Source: Pseudomonas sp. EpS/L25 | Lineage (GTDB): Bacteria > Pseudomonadota > Gammaproteobacteria > Pseudomonadales > Pseudomonadaceae | DNA: 64,000 bases | Direction: 5' to 3' | Assembly (NCBI RefSeq): GCF_001512295.1 | Contig: NZ_LNUP01000013.1 | Location: 153,615 to 217,614 of the forward strand | Shown here: positions 44,874-52,990 of the stretch, one piece after another | Numbering within the stretch: position 1 is the first letter of the stretch | Layout: each line of letters starts with the position of its first letter | The notes under the pieces: generated by a model | Databases searched by the model: none | The model's input: only the letters and a program-made list of their open reading frames with translations | Told to the model about the DNA's origin: nothing | Position numbers and translations under genes: made by a program

Positions 44874-45015
44874 AGAGCCTGTTCACGATCTCGCGAGCTA
44901 GAGCCAAACAAGGCGAAAATGGCTGAGGAAGCGGAGTTTACGAGTGGTAAATGAGCATTCCGAAGCCATTTTCAACGCCGTTTGGCCGACGCGCAGCAGA
45001 TCGTGAACAGGTTCT
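44874..45015. repeat. MITE-like inverted-repeat element, copy 3
   Basis: 142 bases with ends AGAGCCTGTTCACGATCT and AGATCGTGAACAGGTTCT. Its right edge (45015) is the last A of the fpr stop codon TAA on the minus strand. Interior blocks match copies 1 and 2 closely (GTAAATGAGCATTCCGAAGC). Confidence 0.82.
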
Positions 45016-45794
45016 TACTTCTCGACGAAGGCGCGCTCGATCAGGTAGTCGCCCGGATCGCCCATGCGCGGGGAGATGGTCAGGCCGAACTCGTTCAGCA
45101 CGGCGCTGGTCTCGTCCAGCATGCTCGGGCTGCCGCAGATCATGGCGCGATCGTCCTGCGGATTGATCGGCGGCAGGCCGATGTCCGCGAACAGCTTGCC
45201 GCTGCGCATCAGGTCGGTCTGGCGACCCTGGTTGCGGAATTCTTCGCGGGTCACCAGGGGATAGTAGATCAGCTTCTCGCGCACCAGGTCGCCGATGAAC
45301 TCGTGCTCGGGCAGGGTCTTGGTAATGAAGTCGGCATAGGCCAGCTCGTTCACGTAGCGCACGCCGTGGACCAGGATCACCTTCTCGAAGCGCTCGTAGG
45401 TTTCCGGGTCCTGGATGGTGCTCAGGAAGGGCGCCATGCCGGTGCCGGTGCTCAGCAGGTAGAGATGCTTGGCGGGCTTCAGGTCACTGAGGATCAGGGT
45501 GCCGGTGGGCTTGCGGCTGACCATCAGGTTATCGCCTTCCTTGAGGTGCTGCAGGCGCGACGTCAGGGGGCCGTCCGGCACCTTGATGCTGAAGAATTCC
45601 AGGTGCTCTTCGTAGTTGGGGCTGGCGATGCTGTAGGCGCGCATCAGCGGACGACCGCCTTCGGTTTCCAGGCCGATCATCACGAACTGTCCGTTCTCGA
45701 AACGCAGGCCCGGATTACGGGTGGTCTTGAAGCTGAACAGGGTGTCGTTCCAGTGATGAACGCTCAGGACGCGCTCGGTGTACAGGTTGCTCAT
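45015..45794 (-). CDS. fpr: Ferredoxin/flavodoxin-NADP+ reductase
   Basis: 259 residues. It transfers electrons between NADPH and ferredoxin or flavodoxin in the cytoplasm and takes part in oxidative-stress and iron-cluster repair. FAD binding is at RAYSIASPNYEEHLEFF, NADPH binding at LLSTGTGMAPFLS and MICGSPSMLDE, and the C-terminus GDYLIERAFVEK is the bacterial subclass I form. It diverges from the FinR-like regulator gene as in P. putida and P. aeruginosa, where FinR activates fprA under oxidative stress. Confidence 0.96.
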   Translation of the reverse strand: MSNLYTERVLSVHHWNDTLFSFKTTRNPGLRFENGQFVMIGLETEGGRPLMRAYSIASPNYEEHLEFFSIKVPDGPLTSRLQHLKEGDNLMVSRKPTGTLILSDLKPAKHLYLLSTGTGMAPFLSTIQDPETYERFEKVILVHGVRYVNELAYADFITKTLPEHEFIGDLVREKLIYYPLVTREEFRNQGRQTDLMRSGKLFADIGLPPINPQDDRAMICGSPSMLDETSAVLNEFGLTISPRMGDPGDYLIERAFVEK

Positions 45795-45914
45795 CGATGA
45801 CTCCAGGAAAAATCGGTACAGCCCGGGGCTGGATAGAAATTGCGCGACAGTTTATAGAGGGGGAAAATATCCGTGAAATGAATAATTCGAATATAGGTTA
45901 TCCAAAAGGCAGAT
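45795..45914. promoter_or_regulatory. Divergent fpr/finR promoter region
   Basis: 120 bases, AT-rich in its right half. Both promoters must lie here, and a LysR-type site for FinR is expected. I cannot place the site with confidence by eye. Confidence 0.5.
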
Positions 45915-46841
45915 ATGAGATTCACGTTGCGTCAACTCGAGGTCTTCGTCGCCGTGGCCCGCCAGGAAAGCGTTTCCCGGGCGGCCGAGGCGCTCAGTCT
46001 GTCGCAGTCGGCCACCAGTACCGCCCTGGGCGAACTGGAGCGGCAATTCGACTGCCGGGTATTCGACCGCGCCGGCAAGCGTTTGACACTCAACGCCCTG
46101 GGGCGCCAGTTGCTGCCCAAGGCGGTGGCCCTGCTCGATCGCAGCGCCGAGGTGGAAAACCTGCTGCGCGGCAAGACTGGCTTCGGCTCCCTGGAGGTCG
46201 GTGCCACCCTCACCATCGGCAACTACCTGGCTACCCTGCTGCTAGGCGACTTCATGCAGCGCCATCCCGACTGCCGGGTGCGCCTGCATGTGCACAACAC
46301 CGCCAGTGTGGTGCAACGGATCGCCAACCATGACATCGACCTCGGCCTGATCGAGGGCGATTGCCAGCATCCCGATCTGGAGGTACAGCCCTGGATCGAG
46401 GATGAACTGGTGGTGTTCTGCGCGCCCGGGCATCCCCTGGCCCAGACCGAGGCCAGCCAAGCCGAGTTGGAGGCCCAGGCCTGGATCTTGCGCGAACAGG
46501 GCTCGGGTACCCGCCTGACCTTCGACCAGGCCATGCGCCACCACGCCCAGCCGCTGGACGTGCGCCTGGAGCTGGAGCACACCGAGGCCATCCTGCGCGC
46601 GGTGGAATCGGGGCTGGGGATCGGTTGCCTGTCGCGGCTGGCGCTGCGCGATGCCTTCGCCCGCGGCACCCTGGTGCCCATCGCCACCCCGACCCTGGAC
46701 CTGCGCCGCCAGTTCTGCTTCATCTGGCACAAGCAGAAATACCAGACCGGGGCCATGGTCGAATTCCTCGACCTCTGCCGCCAGCTGACCCTGGGCCTCG
46801 CCCGCAGCGATCAGATCGACACCGCGCGGCCCCGCCCCTAG
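45915..46841 (+). CDS. finR: LysR-family regulator, FinR-like
   Basis: 308 residues. The helix-turn-helix lies at residues 3-60 (LRQLEVFVAVARQESVSRAA; SQSATSTALGELERQFDCRV). The effector domain includes EVGATLTIGNYLATLLLGDF and LGLIEGDCQHPDLEV, close to the CysB/CbbR-like subgroup of FinR. The divergent fpr gene identifies it by synteny. In P. putida FinR controls fprA in response to superoxide; the same role is inferred here. Confidence 0.85.
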   Translation: MRFTLRQLEVFVAVARQESVSRAAEALSLSQSATSTALGELERQFDCRVFDRAGKRLTLNALGRQLLPKAVALLDRSAEVENLLRGKTGFGSLEVGATLTIGNYLATLLLGDFMQRHPDCRVRLHVHNTASVVQRIANHDIDLGLIEGDCQHPDLEVQPWIEDELVVFCAPGHPLAQTEASQAELEAQAWILREQGSGTRLTFDQAMRHHAQPLDVRLELEHTEAILRAVESGLGIGCLSRLALRDAFARGTLVPIATPTLDLRRQFCFIWHKQKYQTGAMVEFLDLCRQLTLGLARSDQIDTARPRP

Positions 46842-46865
46842 CGCTAGCTGCTGGCACTGGTGCGA

Positions 46866-47303
46866 TCACTGGCCCTCGTAGATCCGCCGATTCTCCAGCT
46901 CCCGCTGCTCGTGGCGGCGGTGGGCACGCAGGGCCAACAGGGCCAGGATGCCGATCACCAGGCGATAGCCCTGGGAGTAGAGATCCAGCTCGGCGGTGGC
47001 CGACTCGCCCAGTACGCCGCTGACCAGTCGCACCACGAACAGCGTCAGCTGCACGAAGGCCACCAGCAGCAGGCCGGCCGACAGCCATTCCGCCCGGCGA
47101 AAGGCCAGCACGGCGAACAGCGCCAGGGCGAATTGCATGCCGCCGTACCAGACCCGCGCCTCGGCCACCGACGCCGAATCCATCAGTACCATGCCGCGGG
47201 CATTGGCCATCTCGTAGGGATAGAACCAGTGCGCCAGGGCGAGTCCCAACCAGACCAGGGCCTGCAGACCCAACACCAGACGTGCGAAGCGAAGCTCGGA
47301 CAT
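46866..47303 (-). CDS. DUF4345-like membrane protein
   Basis: 145 residues with four predicted spans (about 7-25, 50-70, 76-95 and 110-126) and a charged C-terminal tail (RRHEQRELENRR). The ARVWYGGMQFALALFAVLAF segment fits DUF4345-type small membrane proteins. Function unknown. It is convergent with finR and divergent from pdxY. Confidence 0.75.
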   Translation of the reverse strand: MSELRFARLVLGLQALVWLGLALAHWFYPYEMANARGMVLMDSASVAEARVWYGGMQFALALFAVLAFRRAEWLSAGLLLVAFVQLTLFVVRLVSGVLGESATAELDLYSQGYRLVIGILALLALRAHRRHEQRELENRRIYEGQ

Positions 47304-47500
47304 TCCCCGTTTCTCCTTGGGGCCGTGGGTGGATGACAGCCGCTCCAGTGTAGCCAGGCGGAGCGCCCGGCGCCGGTAGCGGTCCGCACTGCCGATGCAG
47401 ACCGCCGCAGGTGGGTTAGGGTTCGCCGGAAGGGCTGGGGTAAGCTGCAGGCCTCCACCCTTCCGGCTCCTGCCCCGAGCCCGCCGCCCGAGAGATCGCC

Positions 47501-48394
47501 ATGCCCGCCGCCCTGCCCGCCCAGCCGCCGCTGGTGTTGTCCATCCAGTCCCATGTCGCCTACGGCCACGTCGGCAATGCCGCCGCCACCCTGCCGCTGC
47601 AATTGCTCGGCCTGCAGCCGGTGGTGGTCAACACCGTGCAATTCTCCAATCACACGGGCTACGGCGAATTCAAGGGCCAGGTCTTTCCGCCCGAGCACAT
47701 CCACGACGTACTCGACGGCCTGCGCGCCCGCGGGGTGCTGGAGCGCTGCGTGGCGGTGCTCTCCGGCTACCTGGGCGATGCCGCCATCGGCGAGGTGATC
47801 CTCGGCGTAGTGCAGGAGATCCGTCGCCAGCGTGGCGATCTGCAATACCTCTGCGATCCGGTGATGGGCGACGTCGGCCGCGGCATCTTCGTGCGTCCCG
47901 GCATCCCCGACTTCCTGCGCCGCCGCGCCATCGAACAGGCCAGCCTGATCACCCCCAACCAGTACGAATTCGAGCTGCTGCACGGCCAGCCGCTGGTCGA
48001 CACCGACGATGCCGTGAGTGCCGCCCGGCTGCTGCTCGGTCGCCCCGGCCAGCCGGGCCCTACGACCATCGTCATCACCAGCCTGCGCACCCCGGACCTG
48101 CCCGCCGATGTCCTCAGCACCCTGGTGGTGGAGGCGGCGGATGCCTGGCTGGTGCAGACGCCCTACCTGGATCTGCAGCCGCTGCCCAACGGCATGGGCG
48201 ACGTCTTCTCCGCGGTGCTGCTGGGCCAGTTGCTCAATGGCCAGTCCACGCCCGCCGCGGCGTCCCATGCGGTCAGCGCCCTCTATGCCCTGGTCGCCCG
48301 CACCGGACCCGGCAGCCGCGACCTGCCGCTGATCGCCGCGCGTGAGCAGATCGTGCGGCCAGGGGAGCTATTCGAGGCGCAGCGGCTTGCTTAG
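47501..48394 (+). CDS. pdxY: Pyridoxal kinase PdxY
   Basis: 297 residues. It phosphorylates pyridoxal to PLP in vitamin B6 salvage. The ribokinase fold is seen in VLSIQSHVAYGHVGNAAATL, TVQFSNHTGYGEF, the CDPVMGDVGRG loop and LPNGMGDVFSAVLLG with the catalytic Asp. Its length matches E. coli PdxY, and the HVAYGHVGN motif separates it from PdxK and ThiD. Monocistronic, followed by a repeat-rich gap. Confidence 0.94.
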   Translation: MPAALPAQPPLVLSIQSHVAYGHVGNAAATLPLQLLGLQPVVVNTVQFSNHTGYGEFKGQVFPPEHIHDVLDGLRARGVLERCVAVLSGYLGDAAIGEVILGVVQEIRRQRGDLQYLCDPVMGDVGRGIFVRPGIPDFLRRRAIEQASLITPNQYEFELLHGQPLVDTDDAVSAARLLLGRPGQPGPTTIVITSLRTPDLPADVLSTLVVEAADAWLVQTPYLDLQPLPNGMGDVFSAVLLGQLLNGQSTPAAASHAVSALYALVARTGPGSRDLPLIAAREQIVRPGELFEAQRLA

Positions 48395-48436
48395 GTTGGG
48401 TTGAGCGTCGCGAAGCCCAACGGCCCCGCTCGATCT

Positions 48437-48506
48437 ATCGCGGTCACGGCGGTCCGCCGATGCGGCCGCTCTGGCTTGGACTATCGCGGCCATGGGCCGC
48501 TCCTAC
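48437..48506. repeat. REP elements, two in tandem
   Basis: CGGTCACGGCGGTCCGCCG to GCGGCCGCTC at about 48437-48470, then TCGCGGCCATGGGCCGCTCC at 48484-48503. The second is the same type that precedes the IS110 end at 63.83 kb. Confidence 0.65.
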
Positions 48507-48523
48507 GGTTACCCGGGAAGCTG

Positions 48524-48809
48524 TGTAGGAGCAACTGTCTTCTCAAGCGGGCTCAGATCGCCAAGGAGTACCGTCCCTGAGCATGGCATTGAGCCGAATC
48601 AGCAAGACGCGTAGGCAGGCGATCAGGGCTACCTTGGCGGGTTTTCCACGCGCTGGGACGTCAGAGGTCAGCAGGGGGCGGGACCGGCTCCTACACGTGC
48701 TCGAAACACTGCGGCCCTACAGCCTGCCCCCTGCTGCTCTCACCTCCATCCTAACGGCAAGCCAAGACACAAGCGGCCCATGGCCGCGATAAAGACAGTT
48801 GCTCCTACA
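48524..48809 (-). mobile_element. Internally deleted IS110/IS1111-like remnant
   Basis: The first 128 bases appear identical to 63873-64000. In the minus strand they encode the last residues of an IS110-family transposase (RGKPAKVALIACLRVLLIRL ... DGTPWRSEPA, stop at 48543). Upstream of that the transposase homology is lost. The segment is bounded by an inverted pair, TGTAGGAGCAACTGTCTT at 48524-48541 and its complement at 48792-48809. It therefore looks like a deletion derivative keeping both element ends, lodged in a REP cluster. No complete transposase remains. Confidence 0.65.
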
Positions 48810-48823
48810 GTCAAATCAGAGGC

Positions 48824-48866
48824 TGTAGGAGCGGCCGCAACCGCGGACCGCCATGGCCGCGCTGAC
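48824..48866. repeat. REP element
   Basis: TGTAGGAGCGGCCGCAACC followed by GCGGACCGCCATGGCCGCGC, same family as at 30145 and 55934. Confidence 0.7.
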
Positions 48867-48888
48867 AGGGATGGCCTCTACGATAGCC

Positions 48889-49062
48889 TCACCCCTTCTT
48901 GAGCTTCTTCAGGCGCTTCCTGGACTTGTCGATGACTTCCTTGCGCTCGCGGTCCTTCAGCTCCTTCCATCCCTTGATCTCTGAGCGTTTGCGGCCACAT
49001 CCCTGGCAGACGTCGTCCTTGATCTTGCACTGGCTGATGCAGGGACTTTCGACCTTACCCAC
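48889..49062 (-). CDS. DUF1289 small Cys-rich protein
   Basis: 57 residues from GTG 49062, with GAGG six bases before it; an in-frame ATG at 49125 is rejected because it lies inside the oprB terminator. The DUF1289 pattern is clear: SPCISQCKIKDDVCQGCGRK (Cys at 3-residue spacing, then CxGC), probably a metal or Fe-S site, then a basic helical tail (RKRLKKLKK). Function unknown. It is downstream of oprB in the same direction. Confidence 0.82.
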   Translation of the reverse strand: MGKVESPCISQCKIKDDVCQGCGRKRSEIKGWKELKDRERKEVIDKSRKRLKKLKKG

Positions 49063-49076
49063 GGCAACCTCGGAAA

Positions 49077-49113
49077 TGAAAAAGGCCCTGCAGTATAACG
49101 ACTGCAGGGCCTT
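49077..49113 (-). terminator. Terminator of oprB
   Basis: AAGGCCCTGCAG and CTGCAGGGCCTT arms (12 bases each, 49082-49113) around TATAACGA, followed on the minus strand by TTTCATTTCC. Confidence 0.85.
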
Positions 49114-49154
49114 GGCCAGCGCCATCCGGCTGGAAGGCGGGCTATGGGGGCTAT

Positions 49155-50555
49155 TTAAAAGACTGCTTGAACCTTCAGGCCCCCCACCACGGCATTGTCG
49201 ACCTCACGCACACCACCCGGATTCTTGATGTACTGCAGGTTGGGACGCAGGGTCAGCCAGTTGGTCACGTGGACGCCGTAGTAGATCTCGGCGTCGTACT
49301 CGTTGTGCTGCAGCGGGGTGTAGGCCGGATCGTCGTAGTCCGTGGCACCGGCGGCCTGGTTGAGGGCGCGCTGGTTGTCGCGGAAGTCGCTGTTGGTGCT
49401 GATACGGGCGACGCCGAAGCCGATGTCGTCCTTGGGACGGCCATCGAAGGGGCCCTTGTACACCAGGCCGGCCTGGACGTAGTTGCTGACCTTGTTGACG
49501 TCCTTGGCATGGGCGGTGAAGTTGGCGAATACCGACAGGCCACGGCTCGGGTCATCGTTGTGGGCAGTGATCTGCTGGCGCGCCACGACCCAATAGCCGT
49601 GCTTGCTGGAGTGCTCCTTGTAGTCCAGCCCGGTGAGGGCCGCGGCGTTGCCGTTGACGTCTTCGTAGACGTCGTCGGCCTTGGCCGTGCTGTAGTAGTA
49701 GCCGACGCGGTATTCGCCCGGCAGGCCATTGAGCTTGGGCGACCAGACCATTTCCACCGGCAGGACCGCACCCTTGGTGCCGCTGCCGTTGAGCTTGAAG
49801 CCGTTGCCGGTTTCCAGCAGCGACGGATTCTGCTCGTAGGCACCGACCTGGACGAACAGCTCGGGGGTCAGGCTGTACTTGACGCGCATGGCCCACTGGC
49901 TGACCGGCCAGTTGTACCAGACACCTTCCCAGTTACCGACCTGGGAGCCGCAGAACGCCAGGTTCTGGAAGTCGCATTCGAAGGAGTTGAAGTCCTCGCC
50001 TTCGCCGAAGCGACCGGCCTTGATGTCCAGCCGGCCGTCGAAGAAGCCCTTGGACAGCCACAGCTGGGTCAGACGCCAGGTCTGGCCACGGCCGTAGACT
50101 TCCTGCACCGAGGAGTAGCCGCCGACGCGCGGATCGGTGATGCGGTCGTCGGTGAGGTTGCGGCCGTCACGGGAGGTGATGGCGACCTTGAACACCGAGT
50201 TCTCCCAACCGGCGATCTTGTTCATGTCGCCCCAGAGGCCGAACATGTACTGGGAGCTCCAGCGGCCGGTGCGGTCGTCGTCATAACCGCCGCGCAGGTT
50301 GGTGGCGCCCTCGCCCACGTATTCGAGCTTGATGTCCCAGCCCTTGTCGCGCAGGTCCTTGCGCACGCCGCCCCAGTCGCCGGTCATGGTGTTGCCCAGC
50401 GGCTGGAAGGCGGCCTCGGTGTTGTTGACGCCGCTGAAGTTGCCACCCGGGTTGGCCTGGGGTGCGGCATGGACGGTACCGGCTACCGCGAGGGCGAGCG
50501 CGGAGACCAGGGGCAGTGCGATACCCCGACGATTCTTGTGGTTCTGACTGTTCAT
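49155..50555 (-). CDS. oprB: Carbohydrate-selective outer membrane porin OprB
   Basis: 466 residues from ATG 50555, with an AAGGGAT site. A signal peptide (IALPLVSALALAVAGTVHAA) precedes a 16-strand barrel ending in LKVQAVF. Family motifs are TGDWGGVRKDLRDKGWDIKL near the N-terminus, RGGYDDDRTGRW, KAGRFGEGEDFN and the C-terminal NWLTLRPNLQYIKNPGG. OprB allows diffusion of glucose and other sugars. It is transcribed in the gts direction but is separated from the epimerase gene by a MITE-like copy and its own promoter region. Confidence 0.95.
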   Translation of the reverse strand: MNSQNHKNRRGIALPLVSALALAVAGTVHAAPQANPGGNFSGVNNTEAAFQPLGNTMTGDWGGVRKDLRDKGWDIKLEYVGEGATNLRGGYDDDRTGRWSSQYMFGLWGDMNKIAGWENSVFKVAITSRDGRNLTDDRITDPRVGGYSSVQEVYGRGQTWRLTQLWLSKGFFDGRLDIKAGRFGEGEDFNSFECDFQNLAFCGSQVGNWEGVWYNWPVSQWAMRVKYSLTPELFVQVGAYEQNPSLLETGNGFKLNGSGTKGAVLPVEMVWSPKLNGLPGEYRVGYYYSTAKADDVYEDVNGNAAALTGLDYKEHSSKHGYWVVARQQITAHNDDPSRGLSVFANFTAHAKDVNKVSNYVQAGLVYKGPFDGRPKDDIGFGVARISTNSDFRDNQRALNQAAGATDYDDPAYTPLQHNEYDAEIYYGVHVTNWLTLRPNLQYIKNPGGVREVDNAVVGGLKVQAVF

Positions 50556-50619
50556 TACTGAGATCCCTTTTTATTGAAGTGATGACACCCAGGGCCCGAA
50601 ACCCGCGTCTCTATTACTT

Positions 50620-50707
50620 AGAAGCTGCTCACGATCTGCCGCGCGTCGGCCAAACTGCGTTGAAAAGGCCTTGTTTGCTCCGGTTCGCGAGATCGTGGAC
50701 AGCTTCT
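50620..50707. repeat. MITE-like inverted-repeat element, short copy 4
   Basis: 88 bases with ends AGAAGCTGCTCACGATCT and AGATCGTGGACAGCTTCT. The interior is shortened relative to copies 1-3 but keeps the GTCGGCCAAACTGCGTTGAA block. Its right edge is the last A of the epimerase TAA stop. It lies between that gene and oprB. Confidence 0.7.
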
Positions 50708-51918
50708 TACGGCAGGACGTTGAGGACTTCGTAACAGGCACCCATGGTGTGGTAGTCGACCTTGCCGGCCGGACTCTTGTCGTCGGAGTATTTCTGGTTC
50801 CGACGGTCAAGCAGACGCCACCAGGCGCCGTGCTCGTGATCGATGAAATGTTCCCAGCTGTAACGCCAGAGCGCCTCGTAATGCTCCCAGTAGCGGGGTT
50901 CGCCGCTGCGCTCGGCCAGCAGCGCCGCCGCGGCCAGGGCCTCGGCCTGGACCCAGAAGTATTTGTCCGGGTCACAGGGCGAGCCGTCCGGGGCGAAGCC
51001 GTAATAAAGGCCACCGTTCTCGCCATCCCAGCTCAGCCGCCAGGAGACGTCGAACAGCGCCTGGGCGCGCGGCAATAGCCAGGGCTGGGGACGGTGGCGT
51101 TCGAGGATCAGCAGCAACTTGGCCCATTCGATCTGGTGCCCCGGCTGGAAACCCCAGGGGCGGAACAGGTTGGCCGGATCGTCGCGGTTGTAGTCCCAGT
51201 CGATGGACCAGTCGCTGTGGTAGTGCTCCCAGATCAGGCCGCCGGGGACCTGGTCGGCCACGCCACCCTGCCCGAGGGTCAACTCGGCCTGGCGTTGGGT
51301 CATGTTACGCGCCAGGATCTCGGCACGATCCAGGTAACGCACCTCGCCGCTGGCCTCGAAGGCCGCCAGCAGGGCTTCGCAGGCGTGCATGTTGGCGTTC
51401 TGGCCGCGATAGGGCGAGACGGTCTGCCAGTCGGCGCTGATCTCGTCGACGTAGAGGCCGTCGGCTTCGCGCCAGAAATGGGTTTCCAGGGATTCCCAGG
51501 CCTCGCTGAGCCAGCCGCGGGCTTCCTGGATGCCGGCCTGCAGACCATGAGCGTAGGCCAGCACCACGAAGGCCAGGCCGTAGCAGTGGTTGGTGCCATC
51601 CACCACGGTGTCGCCGTCGAGCAGCCAGGCATAGCCGCCGTTGGCCTGGCGATGCCGCTCGCGCAGGTATCTCAGGCCGTGGCGGGTCGCCTCCAGAAAG
51701 GCCGGGTCACCGAAGTGCCGATAGGCCATGGCGAAATCGAAGACGAAGCGGGTACTGGAGACCAGGTGGCGGGTCTGGCTGTCGTAGACCGTGCCATCGT
51801 CCTTGAAGAAGTGATAGAAGCCGCCCTGCGGATCGACACAACGCGGGTGGTAGAACGCCAGGGTCTGGCGGACGTGCTCCAGCAGGGTCTCGCGACGACG
51901 AAAATCGGGGAAGTCCAT
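50707..51918 (-). CDS. AGE-family aldose-ketose isomerase/epimerase (D-mannose isomerase-like)
   Basis: 403 residues with an AAGGAAA site before ATG 51918. The (alpha/alpha)6 barrel of N-acylglucosamine 2-epimerase/mannose isomerase is indicated by GGFYHFFKDDGTV, SSTRFVFDFAMAYR, GQNANMHACEALLAA (catalytic His region), GFQPGHQIEWAKLLL and the C-terminal YHTMGACYEVL. Bacterial relatives interconvert mannose and fructose or epimerise N-acetylglucosamine and sulfoquinovose. It starts 41 bases after the PfkB kinase gene and is probably co-transcribed, so conversion of mannose to fructose before phosphorylation is a reasonable inference. Confidence 0.87.
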   Translation of the reverse strand: MDFPDFRRRETLLEHVRQTLAFYHPRCVDPQGGFYHFFKDDGTVYDSQTRHLVSSTRFVFDFAMAYRHFGDPAFLEATRHGLRYLRERHRQANGGYAWLLDGDTVVDGTNHCYGLAFVVLAYAHGLQAGIQEARGWLSEAWESLETHFWREADGLYVDEISADWQTVSPYRGQNANMHACEALLAAFEASGEVRYLDRAEILARNMTQRQAELTLGQGGVADQVPGGLIWEHYHSDWSIDWDYNRDDPANLFRPWGFQPGHQIEWAKLLLILERHRPQPWLLPRAQALFDVSWRLSWDGENGGLYYGFAPDGSPCDPDKYFWVQAEALAAAALLAERSGEPRYWEHYEALWRYSWEHFIDHEHGAWWRLLDRRNQKYSDDKSPAGKVDYHTMGACYEVLNVLP

Positions 51919-51958
51919 CGGGTTTCCTTGGCGACTATTGTTGTTGTGGGGAAAGCGT

Positions 51959-52864
51959 CTAGTAGGGGCTCAGCTGCAGCAGGGCCTCCACGTCGGCCCG
52001 GGTCGGGGCGTAGGCACCGGCATGGCGGCAGGAGACCGAGGCACTGGCCGCGGCGAATCTGAGCCGTTGCTGCATATCGCTCAGGCCCAGCAGGCCGGAG
52101 GCCAGCCAGCCGGCCATGCAGGCGTCACCCGCGCCAACGGTATCGGCCACGTCCACGGCGATGGCGGCCTGCTGCCACTCACCCTCGGGAGTGTAGAGCA
52201 CCAGGCCGTGCTCGCCACGGGTGAAGAGGATGCGCGCCTGGGGATTGAGGGCGCGCAGTTCGTCCAGCGCGGCGCGCTCGTTGAGGCCGGGATAGATCTG
52301 GCGGATGTCTTCGTCGGACAGCTTGATGTCGTCGGCCAGGCGCACCAGCTCGGGAAAGGTCTGCTGGCGATAGCGCTCGTCCATCAGGTTGCGCCAGTTG
52401 GGATCGTAGCTCAGCCGCTTACCAGCGGCCTTGGCCTGGCGCGCGAGCTCCAGCAGGGTGTCGGCCAGCGGATAGCGGGCCAGGCTGATGCAGCTGAAAT
52501 GACAGACCTCGGCGGCCTCCAGCCAGCCATCAGGCAGCAGCGCCGGATCGAATTGCAGATCGGCTTCGCCGGCGAAGAAATAGCGCGGCGGACGGCTCGA
52601 CGGCACGATGGCCACCAGCGGGTCGGCGGCGACCCGCTGCAGGAAGCGGCAGTCCAGACCGGCGGTTTCCGACTGCCAGGCGATCTCGTCGCCCAGGCCG
52701 TCCTGGCTGATGGCACCGCCAAAGGCACTTTCCACCCCGAGACGGGCCAGGCCGCGTGCGACGTTCCAGGGCGCACCGCCGGGATAGCCGCGCCATTCGC
52801 CAGGATTACCCTGGACGATGTCGGTAAGAGCTTCGCCAAAGACCACGACGCGGGGTAGTGCCAT
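51959..52864 (-). CDS. PfkB-family carbohydrate kinase (fructokinase-like)
   Basis: 301 residues from ATG 52864, with AGGAGA upstream. The ribokinase-type fold shows VVVFGEALTDIV at the start, GYPGGAPWNVARGLARLG, and the anion-hole/catalytic motif DTVGAGDACMAGWL near residue 255. Fructokinases carry the same GGAPxNVA signature. It probably makes fructose 6-phosphate for the isomerase product next door; the substrate is unproven. A hairpin (GACCAGG/CCTGGTC, 52889-52908) lies between this gene and gtsD. Confidence 0.87.
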   Translation of the reverse strand: MALPRVVVFGEALTDIVQGNPGEWRGYPGGAPWNVARGLARLGVESAFGGAISQDGLGDEIAWQSETAGLDCRFLQRVAADPLVAIVPSSRPPRYFFAGEADLQFDPALLPDGWLEAAEVCHFSCISLARYPLADTLLELARQAKAAGKRLSYDPNWRNLMDERYRQQTFPELVRLADDIKLSDEDIRQIYPGLNERAALDELRALNPQARILFTRGEHGLVLYTPEGEWQQAAIAVDVADTVGAGDACMAGWLASGLLGLSDMQQRLRFAAASASVSCRHAGAYAPTRADVEALLQLSPY

Positions 52865-52990
52865 TGTTGTTCTCCTGTCTGTCACGGCGACCAGGGCTAC
52901 TCCTGGTCTCTGGTAGGGCCGCGACCCGGCGTCAGGCGCGGCGGCGGGCGGACCTTACCATTGCTGTAACGTTTCAGCCATGAGCACCCA

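Noticed and set aside
48583..48792. 69-residue plus-strand ORF between pdxY and the DUF1289 gene
   Set aside because: It lies within the IS110-like remnant, antisense to the transposase tail, and has no domain.
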